Notes under the pieces: model-generated | What the model saw: the letters and a program-made list of their open reading frames with translations, nothing else | What the model was told of the DNA's origin: nothing | Databases searched by the model: none | Assembly (NCBI RefSeq): GCF_026162365.1 | Contig: NZ_JAOANW010000005.1 | Location: 124,001 to 188,000, forward strand | Length of the DNA stretch: 64,000 bases | Reading direction: 5' to 3' | From: Nitratireductor luteus | GTDB taxonomy: Bacteria > Pseudomonadota > Alphaproteobacteria > Rhizobiales > Rhizobiaceae | Part shown: positions 8,651-17,443 of the stretch, piece by piece | How the letters are laid out: each line of letters opens with the position of its first letter | How positions within the stretch are numbered: the stretch's first letter is position 1 | Made by a program: the position numbers and the translations under genes

Positions 8651-11266
8651 TCATTCTTTCGATGTGGCAGCCTGTTCGCCGTTTTCAGGCAGAAGCTTTT
8701 CGCGGATCTCGCGCAGGATGATCGTCGGGATGTCCATTCCCTCTAATTGCGCTTCGCGTTCGGCGACCCAAGCTTGGCAGTCTTCCTTGCTGAGGTCGTC
8801 GCGGGCGATCTTCTCGTAAAGCACGACCGCGCTCATGCGCGAGACGCCGAGTTCCATCAGCGAAAGCAGAGTTCGCGACGACACACCGAACTCGAGCTGG
8901 ATGCCGATGTCGAGGTCGTGCTCAATCAGATCCGCTCGGCCGATTGCACGCAGATGCATGTTCAGTATGTCCATGTAGGCCGAGAAGTATTTCGGCGCGC
9001 GGAAGCGCGCGATCTGCTCGACCAGCTCCATCGTGTGGCGAATTAAGACCGGTAGCCTGAAAGCTCGGCCGCGGCTGCGGTGATAATCGATGTTCTTCCT
9101 GATCATGGCGGCGAGCGAGAAGCCTTTTAGCCACTGGACTACGATAAGGGCGTGCAAGGGGATCAGGCCGTCGGGCATGAACGCAGGGAACAGATGCTCG
9201 TTGATACGCCGCATGATCGTCACGAAGCGATCATAGCTGTCCTGGCTATCGACTGCGGCCGGAAGCAAATTCTCAATGTCGCCTTCATAGGCGCGAAAAG
9301 CGTCGAGCAAACGCTGGAGGCCAAGCGCACTGACGCCGGGATGACGGCCTGCGATTTCGGGGCCGATGTCGATCTGACTAGCGATCGCGGCAAGGCGCTC
9401 GTCGAGTTTCGCGACCGTCGCGGGATCATGGCGTTTGGCGAGCGCCGCTTGCGAGATCGAGCCAAGCCGCAGGTAGTTCGCGAGCAGATAGGAACCTACT
9501 TGCTCGAAATGACCGGAGTCCTCTAGTTCCGGGAGCGTGGCGGTCGCGCGGCGGTCGAGATAGTCGGCGAGACCATCGCCCAGCTCGATGACGGCATCGC
9601 TTTCGCGCTTGATCGGATAGCGTGAGCGCGCCGGAACACCAACGGGCCATGCGTTGGTGTCCTGCGGGTCGATGCAGATGATGTTGCCCTGGAACTCGTC
9701 ACCCCAGCGACCGGCGCGGCCTGCAAGGTTCCAGAAGTCATGGGGCTCCATCGGATGACCGATCCCCTTGCGGGGGCCGCGCAACACGATGGTGCGGCAG
9801 GACAGGTTAACCCCCTCAATCAGCGTCGAGGTGCAGACGAGGAAGCGAATCTTGCCGGAGCGGAACAGCCGTTCGACCTCGAGCCGGATCAGCGACGGCA
9901 TATTGCCATAATGGAAAGCGACGCCGCGCTCGACGAGGGGCGCCAGTTTGAACTGAGGATGGACGCCCTTGCGCGCGAGATCGGCTAGCTCGAGCAGCTC
10001 GGGATCAGGCGGATGGGCTGGCGCAAGCAACTGGCTGATAAGATCGGCGATTTGTTCGGAATCGGCCGCTCGGTTGGCATAGACGAGTGTCCCGCCTCGT
10101 TCACCTGCGGCCGCGGCGATAAACGCCAGCCGCTTTTGGAGGCCGGCTGGAGAGCTGGCGAGCTGGAGGACGCCGAGAGGCAGCGCCGCGTCATGCTGGC
10201 GGACCGAGAGGTTCCATAGCTTAGGTTTGCGCGGGACCTGCTCCGCCACGATCACATTCTGGAGGACGGTTGGCGCATCGCTGTCGATGGCGGCAACCTC
10301 GACACCTTCAGGCGCGTCGGCGAGCAATTCCTCGGGATTCTGCGTAGCCGGGCTGATGAAGACGAGCTTGAGGTCGGGATTGGCACGACCGGCGCGCTCG
10401 ATCGCGTCCTGGAGGATCACTCCGCGTTGGCTATCACCGATCTTGTGCGCCTCATCGACGATAAGGAGATCGATCGCGATCGCTTCGCCAAGGATGTTGG
10501 CGAGCAGGTGCAGCCGTTCCTGCGTGAAGACGAAGATAAGACGCGCGCCGCCGGCGAGCGCAGCATCATATTTATCCCGCAACGGGAGCGAAGAGACCTG
10601 AACCGCGCTCTCCTTGCCGAGCAGGACAACGAGGCTGCCTTCAATCTCCGACACGAGGGCGCGTGTCGGCGCCAGGTAGACAGCGACGCGTGCCTCGCCC
10701 GACCGCATGCGGTCAATCAGCCATTGCAGGACAAGAAACGTCTTGCCCGACGCGGTCGGCGCCGACGCGGAGAGCCAGCGATGATCCGCGGCATCCTTCC
10801 AAAAGCGTTGCTGGAAGTCGTTGACCTGGAGCCAGCGGCCGCTCGATTCGACGAGAATGGCCTGATCCATCTGGCGGCGCTGGGCCTCGATGCGCAGCGA
10901 CATGCCGAGCCTGCCGTCAAGATCGGCGGTGAGCAGGTCGCGCTTGCCGGCCAAATTGATCGCCCGGAAGTTGGACAGCTTGCCGAGCAGCACCGTACCC
11001 GCATCCTTGATCGATTCGCTTGTCGATAGGGTGACCGCACCGGTCGCGATCCGTAGCGCCGCTTCCTGATGCGGCCGATAATCGGACCGCGCCAGGACGC
11101 TGCCGGCCAGCAGCAGGCGGGACCATTCGATTTCGGCTATGGGAGCGACGTCGTCTGGGGGAACCATGTTGTCGATCTCGGTGACGACCGTACGCCTGGT
11201 AAGCTCGTCGAGTTCGTCCCGGATGCCTTCACCTAGGAGCCAGGTTTGAAGATCGATGAGGCTCAT
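8651..11266 (-). CDS. hamB: Hachiman defence helicase HamB
   Basis: This 871-residue superfamily 2 helicase is the second gene of a Hachiman anti-phage system. Visible motifs are Walker A APTASGKT at about 169-176, APTRAL (Ia) at about 199-204, DEAH at 271-274, SPAT (III) at 305-308, and NLAGRAGRWG (VI) in the second RecA-like domain. The start ATG overlaps the hamA stop as ATGA, which fixes the start at 11266; a longer frame from 11398 would overlap hamA heavily. In Hachiman, HamB and the HamA nuclease form one complex in which helicase activity senses damaged or abnormal DNA and releases the nuclease. The pairing with a DUF1837 gene makes the assignment firm. Confidence 0.95.
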   Translation of the reverse strand: MSLIDLQTWLLGEGIRDELDELTRRTVVTEIDNMVPPDDVAPIAEIEWSRLLLAGSVLARSDYRPHQEAALRIATGAVTLSTSESIKDAGTVLLGKLSNFRAINLAGKRDLLTADLDGRLGMSLRIEAQRRQMDQAILVESSGRWLQVNDFQQRFWKDAADHRWLSASAPTASGKTFLVLQWLIDRMRSGEARVAVYLAPTRALVSEIEGSLVVLLGKESAVQVSSLPLRDKYDAALAGGARLIFVFTQERLHLLANILGEAIAIDLLIVDEAHKIGDSQRGVILQDAIERAGRANPDLKLVFISPATQNPEELLADAPEGVEVAAIDSDAPTVLQNVIVAEQVPRKPKLWNLSVRQHDAALPLGVLQLASSPAGLQKRLAFIAAAAGERGGTLVYANRAADSEQIADLISQLLAPAHPPDPELLELADLARKGVHPQFKLAPLVERGVAFHYGNMPSLIRLEVERLFRSGKIRFLVCTSTLIEGVNLSCRTIVLRGPRKGIGHPMEPHDFWNLAGRAGRWGDEFQGNIICIDPQDTNAWPVGVPARSRYPIKRESDAVIELGDGLADYLDRRATATLPELEDSGHFEQVGSYLLANYLRLGSISQAALAKRHDPATVAKLDERLAAIASQIDIGPEIAGRHPGVSALGLQRLLDAFRAYEGDIENLLPAAVDSQDSYDRFVTIMRRINEHLFPAFMPDGLIPLHALIVVQWLKGFSLAAMIRKNIDYHRSRGRAFRLPVLIRHTMELVEQIARFRAPKYFSAYMDILNMHLRAIGRADLIEHDLDIGIQLEFGVSSRTLLSLMELGVSRMSAVVLYEKIARDDLSKEDCQAWVAEREAQLEGMDIPTIILREIREKLLPENGEQAATSKE

Positions 11267-12222
11267 TCCTTGAGGCCCATTGCGCTCAGGAACGCCGAGC
11301 GGAAAGTTTCCGCGGACGGCAGGGGCAGGCAGAAGAATTCGATCTCGAACTGCTCGAGCTTCTCGGACTTGAGGCGATCGCCGATCCTCGACCGCCACTT
11401 CTCGAGTTCAGTCCGCGCGGCTTCGGCAATCTTATCGGCGACAGCCTTGGCGTCGTCGCCGGGATAGAAGGGCGCGTCGAAACCCACTAGGGCGACCCCG
11501 CAATATTGGACGCGCTTGGACATCACCGAGTTCTTGTCGAAATAACGCTTGAGCGCTTCCGTCAGGTTTGGATCGCTTAAGTCCGCCTTGTCGCTGAGCA
11601 GGATGAGATCGCGCTCGCGTTCCGCGCCCTCATGCTCGGGCTCGATGAGGAACGGTGCGAGCGAGGCGAGGCAATCTTGGATGGCGGACGCCACATTCTT
11701 GTAGATCTTGGACTCGCCCCAATATAGTTTGAGCAAGCCTTCGGCGGTCACGCCCCCATAGACACCATCGGCACCATGATAGTGCATGCGGGTGTCGGTC
11801 TTGAGGTCCATCTTGCAGAGGATCTGCGGGAGCTTAAGGAATCGCTCGGCTAAAAGGAAGAGGAGCATCTCTCCGCCCTCGCCGGTCTTTGCGAGATCGG
11901 TGAAGGAGTGCTTTGCCTGCTCGACCAGCGCTGCAACTGCCGCGGTGCTATTATGTTTCCGGTCACGTGCCTTGGCTTTGGCGAGTTGCGAGCGAGGAAT
12001 CGCATAATCCGCCACCGCATCGCGCATCAGTTCGGCGAGGCGATGTGGCTGGACGCGTCCGTTGCCGTCGACGGTTAGGGCGTGGCAATGAACCTTGACC
12101 GCGTGACCATCGATCAGAACGTCACGCTCGATCAGGGACAGGTGGACATCGAGAGCTTCGGGATCTCCCGTCAGTGCAGCTGTCAGATCGCCAGCGGTGA
12201 TGTTCGACAGACTCCCCCTCAT
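11263..12222 (-). CDS. hamA: Hachiman defence nuclease HamA (DUF1837)
   Basis: This 319-residue DUF1837 protein is the effector of the Hachiman system. The conserved core is visible: TGEGGEMLLFLLAE at about 113-126, LCKMDLKT at 135-142, HYHGADG at 147-153 and LYWGESKIYK at 166-175. Together these form a PD-(D/E)xK-like nuclease site with the GEGGE glutamates, the GAD aspartate and the ESK glutamate and lysine. Length and order match known HamA proteins, and all key residues are present, so the protein is probably active. The start has GGGAAGA just upstream. It is translationally coupled to hamB. It is carried between a relaxase and a recombinase, which explains how the system could spread. 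Confidence 0.96.
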   Translation of the reverse strand: MRGSLSNITAGDLTAALTGDPEALDVHLSLIERDVLIDGHAVKVHCHALTVDGNGRVQPHRLAELMRDAVADYAIPRSQLAKAKARDRKHNSTAAVAALVEQAKHSFTDLAKTGEGGEMLLFLLAERFLKLPQILCKMDLKTDTRMHYHGADGVYGGVTAEGLLKLYWGESKIYKNVASAIQDCLASLAPFLIEPEHEGAERERDLILLSDKADLSDPNLTEALKRYFDKNSVMSKRVQYCGVALVGFDAPFYPGDDAKAVADKIAEAARTELEKWRSRIGDRLKSEKLEQFEIEFFCLPLPSAETFRSAFLSAMGLKE

Positions 12223-12576
12223 ATTCTTCCCGCCGCCCCCAGAACGAGCATCTCGTGCCGGTGGCGAACCTAACTGTCTGGAATGCCCGCGTCTATCTCT
12301 GGTTGGCCCAAGGCGGATGGGAGCTGCGCCGATGGCGGTTCAACGGATGGCTAGGTGGTGCTCAAATCGGCTTCGTTCGCATTGCGAATGTATGGCAGTT
12401 TTTGGGAACGGCGCTGGAACCGTTCTCCGGCGACCTTCGGGCGCGAAGCGGCCGTTCATTCATCGTACGGGAGCCAAAGGTTGATTTCAGGTCAAAAGTG
12501 CCGATTACGGCCGGGTTTGTTCGAGGAAATGCAATGCAGCCTAGGAAAGTCAAAGTTCGTCATTCTACCGTAGAGA

Positions 12577-12825
12577 TCATGGCCTTTCCGGTCGGCGGGT
12601 AAGCCGGACACCGGGACCACCGCCATTCTCGAAAATGAATTCGATGCCTGCGGTTTCCAGTGCTCGGCGAATGGCAGCGAGATTGTTTCGATGCGGAACG
12701 CGGGCACCTCGCTCGAAGTCCACTACAGTTGCGCGTGATACGTCGGCAGCATCGGCCAGTTCGCTTTGGCTCCAACCAAGCATCGCCCGAGCGCCCCTGC
12801 ATTGCTCCATTGAAATCAAGCTCAT
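12577..12825 (-). CDS. Small XRE-type helix-turn-helix regulator
   Basis: This 82-residue protein has a single Cro/XRE helix-turn-helix: ARAMLGWSQSELADAADVSR followed by ATVVDFERGARVPHRNNLAAIRRAL, then GIEFIFENGGGPGVRL. This is the common short form that controls mobile-element and toxin-antitoxin genes. It is upstream of hamA on the same strand, with about 350 bases between, and divergent from the gene at 12975, so it could control either side. No partner toxin is visible. The start could also be the internal ATG at 12810. Confidence 0.85.
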   Translation of the reverse strand: MSLISMEQCRGARAMLGWSQSELADAADVSRATVVDFERGARVPHRNNLAAIRRALETAGIEFIFENGGGPGVRLTRRPERP

Positions 12826-12974
12826 TGGCTAATATCAGTCTTTTTGTTTGACTTATTCATAAAATCAGCCCAAATGTGGGAGGTCTGCTAAATGGCCGAC
12901 CGATGCGGTCGAGCAAGGTGCAGCCACACCTCGCCCGACCTGACCACAACCCAAGCTTCTGAGGAGCTCGGATC

Positions 12975-13721
12975 ATGGATGATTCGGACGATACCACGAC
13001 TTTGCCTTCCGTCACCCGCAGGCATTTGCTGGTGGGCACGATGGCGACAATGACCGCGTGGCCGTTGCAGGATGGGGCGGTGATTGCCGGCACACTGGCC
13101 GGCAACCCCTCCTTCGACCCAGCGCTTTCGCTCTGGCATGAATGGAAGGCCGCCTATCTTCACACCGCCGCCCTGTGCCGCAAGCAGCAGCGTTTGGAAA
13201 CGAAGCTGGTGGGCCGCGTCGGCTTCCCTCAAGCGGAGGTCCATCTGCCAGACGAAGACGTCACCGTCACGGTCTCCTGGCCGGGGGACATCGAGGAGCT
13301 GTTGGGCGACGACCCCGCGGTGGCCGACATTCGCGCCCAGGCGGAAGCCGATCTCGCCGCCCATCAGGCGCGCTGGGATGCCGCCGACCGGGAACTGGGC
13401 TATTCCGCCGCCAAGCGGGAAGAGGAAGATGCGGCCGACCACGAGCAGGACGTGTTCGATGCTCTGACCCACACGCCGGCCACCTCGCTTTCTGGCGTGG
13501 CCGGCAAGCTCGATGCCATCCTGCGCGAGGGCGAGAGCTGGGAGGACTGCTCCGACTTCCCCTGGCCGCAGGTGCGCTCCGCGCTCTGCGATGTCGTGCG
13601 CATCGGGCAGGCGCTGCAGCCTGATGCCTTCATGCCGGGCAGCGAGCGCAAGGGACCGTATCAGCGCCGTCACAGGGACGGCTGCTGCGTTCGGGTCTGG
13701 AAGGCTCCGGACGGGAGTTGA
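12975..13721 (+). CDS. Hypothetical mobile-element protein with Tat-like N-terminus
   Basis: This 248-residue protein starts at an ATG with GGAGCTC upstream. Residues about 13-32 read VTRRHLLVGTMATMTAWPL, resembling a twin-arginine signal, but the following region is acidic and alpha-helical (DIEELLGDDPAVADIRAQAE, HQARWDAADRELGYSAAKRE) and does not look exported. I do not recognise a family. Four bases separate it from the next small gene, and both lead toward the recombinase, so they are probably cargo or accessory genes of the mobilizable element. Confidence 0.7.
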   Translation: MDDSDDTTTLPSVTRRHLLVGTMATMTAWPLQDGAVIAGTLAGNPSFDPALSLWHEWKAAYLHTAALCRKQQRLETKLVGRVGFPQAEVHLPDEDVTVTVSWPGDIEELLGDDPAVADIRAQAEADLAAHQARWDAADRELGYSAAKREEEDAADHEQDVFDALTHTPATSLSGVAGKLDAILREGESWEDCSDFPWPQVRSALCDVVRIGQALQPDAFMPGSERKGPYQRRHRDGCCVRVWKAPDGS

Positions 13722-13725
13722 AGCC

Positions 13726-13950
13726 ATGGCCCGCCAAAAGCCTGACGCCCTCGATGCCGCACTGACGCTCTGGGACCTCGCCGGTCCGGATGAGGCGGCC
13801 GCGGCGGCGCGTGATCTTTATGGTCCTGCCGCAGCCACAGCCGCCGCATCGGCGGCCTTTACCGCCCGCTATGCCGGACGGGAGCCAGACTTCCGTTTCT
13901 GGTTTGACGTGTTCGTCAAGCTGTCCGCCGATCATGGACGGATCTCGTAA
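13726..13950 (+). CDS. Small hypothetical protein of the mobile element
   Basis: This 74-residue protein, MARQKPDALDAALTLWDLAG to FDVFVKLSADHGRIS, is rich in alanine and acidic residues and probably helical. It starts four bases after the preceding stop and is likely in the same transcript. No family is recognised. Confidence 0.6.
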   Translation: MARQKPDALDAALTLWDLAGPDEAAAAARDLYGPAAATAAASAAFTARYAGREPDFRFWFDVFVKLSADHGRIS

Positions 13951-14172
13951 TCGCAATGTATGCGCCCGAGCCTCGTTCCTACGTGAAGGCGAGCGGTGGC
14001 CGATTCGCCCGCTGTGACGAGAGGAAGCGGCATTGGCGATGAGAGCTTCCCAGAACATACAACGCCCTATGCACCTTTATGTACCCGCCAGAACGACACG
14101 ATGAAGATTCTGCTTTGAAGCCGCCGGTTGCCGGTGTTTCCTGCCAAACTGCACAGTGTGTTGGAGAACGGC

Positions 14173-14430
14173 ATGGAAGGCGAAGCCAAGTTCGAACGGG
14201 AAGACATCGGTCAGCCGGCCAACGACAATTGCGAGCCGGAACATGCCAATGTCGAGGACGCCGACATTGCACCCTGGCAGCGGGTGGACCGGGTGGTTCT
14301 GAGCATTGCCCGACTAATCGGCCGCCAGATCGCCCGTGAGCACTTCGAGGCCTTGCAGGCGGCCAACGACAATAGGCGCCCGGCAGAAGAGGCAGAGGGC
14401 CACGGTCCGAAGGGCAGGGAAGAAGGATAG
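14173..14430 (+). CDS. Small hypothetical protein upstream of the recombinase
   Basis: This 85-residue acidic protein begins MEGEAKFEREDIGQPANDN and contains the string AANDN twice. It includes a helix DRVVLSIARLIGRQIAREHF. GGAGAACGGC just before the ATG supports the start; an upstream ATG at 14128 lacks a ribosome site. It ends 12 bases before the recombinase start and could be a directionality or accessory factor, though this is only suggested by position. Confidence 0.6.
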   Translation: MEGEAKFEREDIGQPANDNCEPEHANVEDADIAPWQRVDRVVLSIARLIGRQIAREHFEALQAANDNRRPAEEAEGHGPKGREEG

Positions 14431-14442
14431 GGAGAAAGCTCC

Positions 14443-16113
14443 ATGCATCGCGCCGCGCTCTACGCCCGTTATTCGTCCGACAACCAGCGGGAAGCCTCCA
14501 TCGAGGACCAGTTCCGGCTTTGCGAGGAGCATGCGGCACGCGAAGGCTGGAAAGTCGTCCAGCGTCATTCGGATGCGGCGATCTCCGGTTCCAGCATGAT
14601 CCTGCGTCCCGGCATCCAGCAATTGCTCACCGATGCCCAGCGCGGTCTGTTCGACATCGTGTTGGCGGAGGCGCTCGACCGCCTGTCGCGGGATCAAGAG
14701 GACGTTGCCGGACTTTACAAACGGCTGCGCTTTGCCGGCGTCAAGATCGTGACCTTGTCCGAGGGTACGGTGGATGAACTCCACGTCGGCTTGAAAGGCA
14801 CCATGAACGCGCTGTTCCTGCGAGATTTGGCCGCCAAAATCAGGCGTGGTCAAAGCGGACGTGTCCTGAATGGCTATTCCGCTGGCGGCCTGTCCTATGG
14901 CTATCGCGTGGTCAAGAAGCTTGATGAGCGTGGTGAGCCGATCCGTGGGCTTAGGGAAGTCGATGAGGACCAAGCCGAGATCGTTCGGAGGATTTTCCGG
15001 GAGTTTGCGTCCGGGCAGTCTGCGCGGGCGATTGCTGCAGGGCTGAATCGAGACGGCATACCTTCCCCCTTTGGCGGGGAATGGAACGCTTCGACCATCA
15101 ATGGCAATCTCAAGCGGCGCAGCGGCTTTCTCTATAACGAGGCCTATATCGGCTTGCTCGTTTTCAACCGCGTCAAGATGGTCAAGGATCCCGAGACCGG
15201 CAGGCGCATCTCGCGGCCGAATCCGCCAGAGAAGTGGCAGGTCGTAGAAGCATCGCATTTGCGCATCATCGATGATGAGCTGTGGGATGCAGTGCACGCG
15301 CGCAAGAAGCTCTACGGTGGAGCAAGGCTCCATCATCGCCGACGGCCGAAGCACTTGTTCTCAGGCCTTGTCCGGTGCGGCTGCTGCGGCGCGTCCTACA
15401 CGGTGAAGAGCAAGGATCAGCTCACTTGTTCGGCCCATCGCGAAAAAGGAACCTGCGACAACGGCAGAACCATTCGTGTTGCCGAGCTTGCGCGACGCGT
15501 CCTTGAGGGCATCAAGAAATGCTTGCTGGCGCCCGATGCCATCGCCGGTTTTCTTGCCGAATATCATGCTGAACAGAAACGCCTGAACACCATTCATCGG
15601 CAGCACCGTCGGCACAGTGAAAAGCGGATTGCCAATATAGGGAGGCAAATCCGCAATATTGTTGATGCTATCGCCGACGGCGTTGCGACGGCCGGCATGA
15701 AGTCGAGGTTGCTTGAACTGGAGCGTGAGAAGGAGAACTTGGCTGAGGAGCTCAAGGCCATGGCCTCCGCAGAGAACGTCGTGGAATTCCACCCGGCCAC
15801 GGTCGAAGCCTATCGACGGAGGGTTTCGGAGCTTCAGGATGCATTACGTTCCGACGATAGCGAGCGCCGTGAAGCGGCGAATATCATCCGCTCGCTGGTC
15901 ACCCGTATTGAGATCGTGCCAAAGGAAGGCAGGGGACAGGTGGAGGTAAGAGTGCATGGCGCGCTCGCAGAGCTTATCAACCTGCCAAATCGCAAATCGG
16001 GTGAGGCGCCTAGGACTGTATTGATGGTAGCGGAGGACCGCTACCGTCAATCCCCATACCTACCGGAGATACGCTACAGGCTCCAATTGTTCTCTCGACG
16101 TCTGGCAGCGTAA
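14443..16113 (+). CDS. Large serine recombinase (site-specific integrase)
   Basis: This 556-residue recombinase probably integrates and excises the mobile element. The resolvase-type catalytic domain is at about 1-150, with YARYSSDNQ holding the catalytic Ser11 and LDRLSRDQEDVAGLYK further on. The Recombinase domain lies at about 165-270. A zinc-ribbon (VRCGCCGASY near 312, with later cysteines in LTCSAHREKGTCD) is followed by a long coiled coil at about 375-455. The C-terminal tail ends RQSPYLPEIRYRLQLFSR then RLAA. The gene is intact. Its last 88 bases recur as orphan copies at 33403 and 44134. No attachment core can be fixed from this window alone. Confidence 0.93.
   Translation: MHRAALYARYSSDNQREASIEDQFRLCEEHAAREGWKVVQRHSDAAISGSSMILRPGIQQLLTDAQRGLFDIVLAEALDRLSRDQEDVAGLYKRLRFAGVKIVTLSEGTVDELHVGLKGTMNALFLRDLAAKIRRGQSGRVLNGYSAGGLSYGYRVVKKLDERGEPIRGLREVDEDQAEIVRRIFREFASGQSARAIAAGLNRDGIPSPFGGEWNASTINGNLKRRSGFLYNEAYIGLLVFNRVKMVKDPETGRRISRPNPPEKWQVVEASHLRIIDDELWDAVHARKKLYGGARLHHRRRPKHLFSGLVRCGCCGASYTVKSKDQLTCSAHREKGTCDNGRTIRVAELARRVLEGIKKCLLAPDAIAGFLAEYHAEQKRLNTIHRQHRRHSEKRIANIGRQIRNIVDAIADGVATAGMKSRLLELEREKENLAEELKAMASAENVVEFHPATVEAYRRRVSELQDALRSDDSERREAANIIRSLVTRIEIVPKEGRGQVEVRVHGALAELINLPNRKSGEAPRTVLMVAEDRYRQSPYLPEIRYRLQLFSRRLAA
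16026..16113 (+). repeat. Recombinase 3'-end repeat, copy A (inside intact gene)
   Basis: These are the last 88 bases of the serine recombinase gene, including its stop codon. They match the orphan copies B (33403-33490; about 9 differences by eye) and C (44134-44217; more diverged). Similarity continues about 15 bases beyond the stop in A and B. Confidence 0.9.
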
Positions 16114-16333
16114 GTATGTTTACCGCATGATTTGTTTGGGGCCAGAACCGCCAGCCGGCTCCGGACCTCAGATCTGTCAAAGTGGACCGTCAGGTCGGCA
16201 CCTGGATCGTCGTGACGTGGAAATGGTGTAAACCGGTCGAACTAGAACAAATTGCAAGCGACAAACCCATACTCTATAACGAACGGATATAGGCTGGATC
16301 ATGTCGAATACTTAACTGGGGAGAAGTCGACCG

Positions 16334-17296
16334 GTGGATCTCAGGCAATTACGTTACTTCGCCCAGGTCGTGGATAGTGGTTCGTTTTCTAAGGCGGCAC
16401 AGGTCCTCCATGTCGCCCAGCCGGCACTCAGCCAACACGTCAGGCGCATTGAGGAAGAGCTTGGCATCCCGTTGCTGCATCGAACTGCGCGCGGCGTTGA
16501 GGCTACGGAGGCAGGCAGCCGACTCCATGTCCATGCCAAGCGTATCCTTGCAGATTTTGCCGAGATCCCCGACAGTGTCAGAGGTACATTTGTCCTTCCG
16601 CGGGGGGAAGTGCGCTTCGGCATGCCGGGCACGGTAAGCGAGTTGCTGGCGGTGCCTTTGATCGAAGCGGCAAAGCTCCGTTATCCGGATGTGAGGATCC
16701 GTGTCGTGGAAGCGATGAGCGGATATGTGCTCGAATGGCTCCGCCGTGACGAACTGGACCTCGCGATGATCTATGCCACGGCCGATCCGAGGGGGCTGGC
16801 GGTTCATTTGGGGCTGTCGGAAGAGATTTGCCTCTTCGCCAGCAAGGATTATGTGGGCCGTATCAAATCCGAACCGGAAACGATCCGGCTCGCCGACATT
16901 GCTGATTTGCCTCTGGTGGTGCCTGGGCCGAGACATGGGCTGCGCGATCTGATCGAAAGCAGCGCCACGGCGGCGCACATTGCAATCACCCCTGAGATCG
17001 AGATCGATTCATATAACCAGATCAAGAAGCTGGTGGATCGCGGAGTGGGCTACGGCATTCTTCCGCGGATGGCGATCAACAGGGAGGTCGAAGGCGACCT
17101 GTTCCGCGCATGGCGGTTCAAGGATCCGATGATAACGCGCAAGGTCTATCTCTCGTATTCGACCGAGCGGCCGCTTGCCGCAGCACCCCGCGCGATCGGC
17201 CAGTTGGGCTGGGAGATCCTCCGGGATCTGGTCCGCACGAAGCAGTGGACAGCGTCCCTTTCCGAAGAATCCCATCGCCCGAATCTCTATCCCTGA
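16334..17296 (+). CDS. LysR-family regulator of catabolic module 1
   Basis: This 320-residue protein has a LysR helix-turn-helix at its N-terminus (LRQLRYFAQVVDSGSFSKAA, then QPALSQHVRRIEEELGIPLL), in the Nac/CbbR-like style. An effector domain follows with PRGEVRFGMPGTVSELL and GYGILPRMAI. The start is the GTG at 16334 with GGGGAGAA upstream. It stands just before and in line with the CoA-transferase operon, 147 bases away, so it probably controls module 1. It directly follows the recombinase, so the module junction lies between 16113 and this gene. Confidence 0.93.
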   Translation: MDLRQLRYFAQVVDSGSFSKAAQVLHVAQPALSQHVRRIEEELGIPLLHRTARGVEATEAGSRLHVHAKRILADFAEIPDSVRGTFVLPRGEVRFGMPGTVSELLAVPLIEAAKLRYPDVRIRVVEAMSGYVLEWLRRDELDLAMIYATADPRGLAVHLGLSEEICLFASKDYVGRIKSEPETIRLADIADLPLVVPGPRHGLRDLIESSATAAHIAITPEIEIDSYNQIKKLVDRGVGYGILPRMAINREVEGDLFRAWRFKDPMITRKVYLSYSTERPLAAAPRAIGQLGWEILRDLVRTKQWTASLSEESHRPNLYP

Positions 17297-17443
17297 AGGG
17301 CGCGGTGCCCTGATCCCCTGGTTCCAGGGAGTGGCCTGAAAGGGGGTAAGACTTCGCTATAGCCCTCATTCAGAAACGGTATTTGACCCTGTCGATACCG
17401 CGGTGTGTTCTCGGGGAAACCGAATGAGGTATGGGAGAGTGCC

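Noticed and set aside
12255-12602. 115-codon plus-strand frame between hamA and the HTH gene
   Set aside because: It has no ribosome site or family pattern and probably overlaps the promoter region of hamA. It is more likely noncoding.
12888-13727. 279-codon minus-strand frame
   Set aside because: It runs opposite the plus-strand gene at 12975, which has a ribosome site and operon context. The antisense product is arginine-rich and patternless.
14314-15354. 346-codon minus-strand frame
   Set aside because: It is antisense to the serine recombinase catalytic region, whose protein is unmistakable.
16191-16204. Short inverted repeat CAGGT/ACCTG upstream of the module 1 LysR gene
   Set aside because: Five-base arms with a four-base loop are expected by chance in sequence of this composition.
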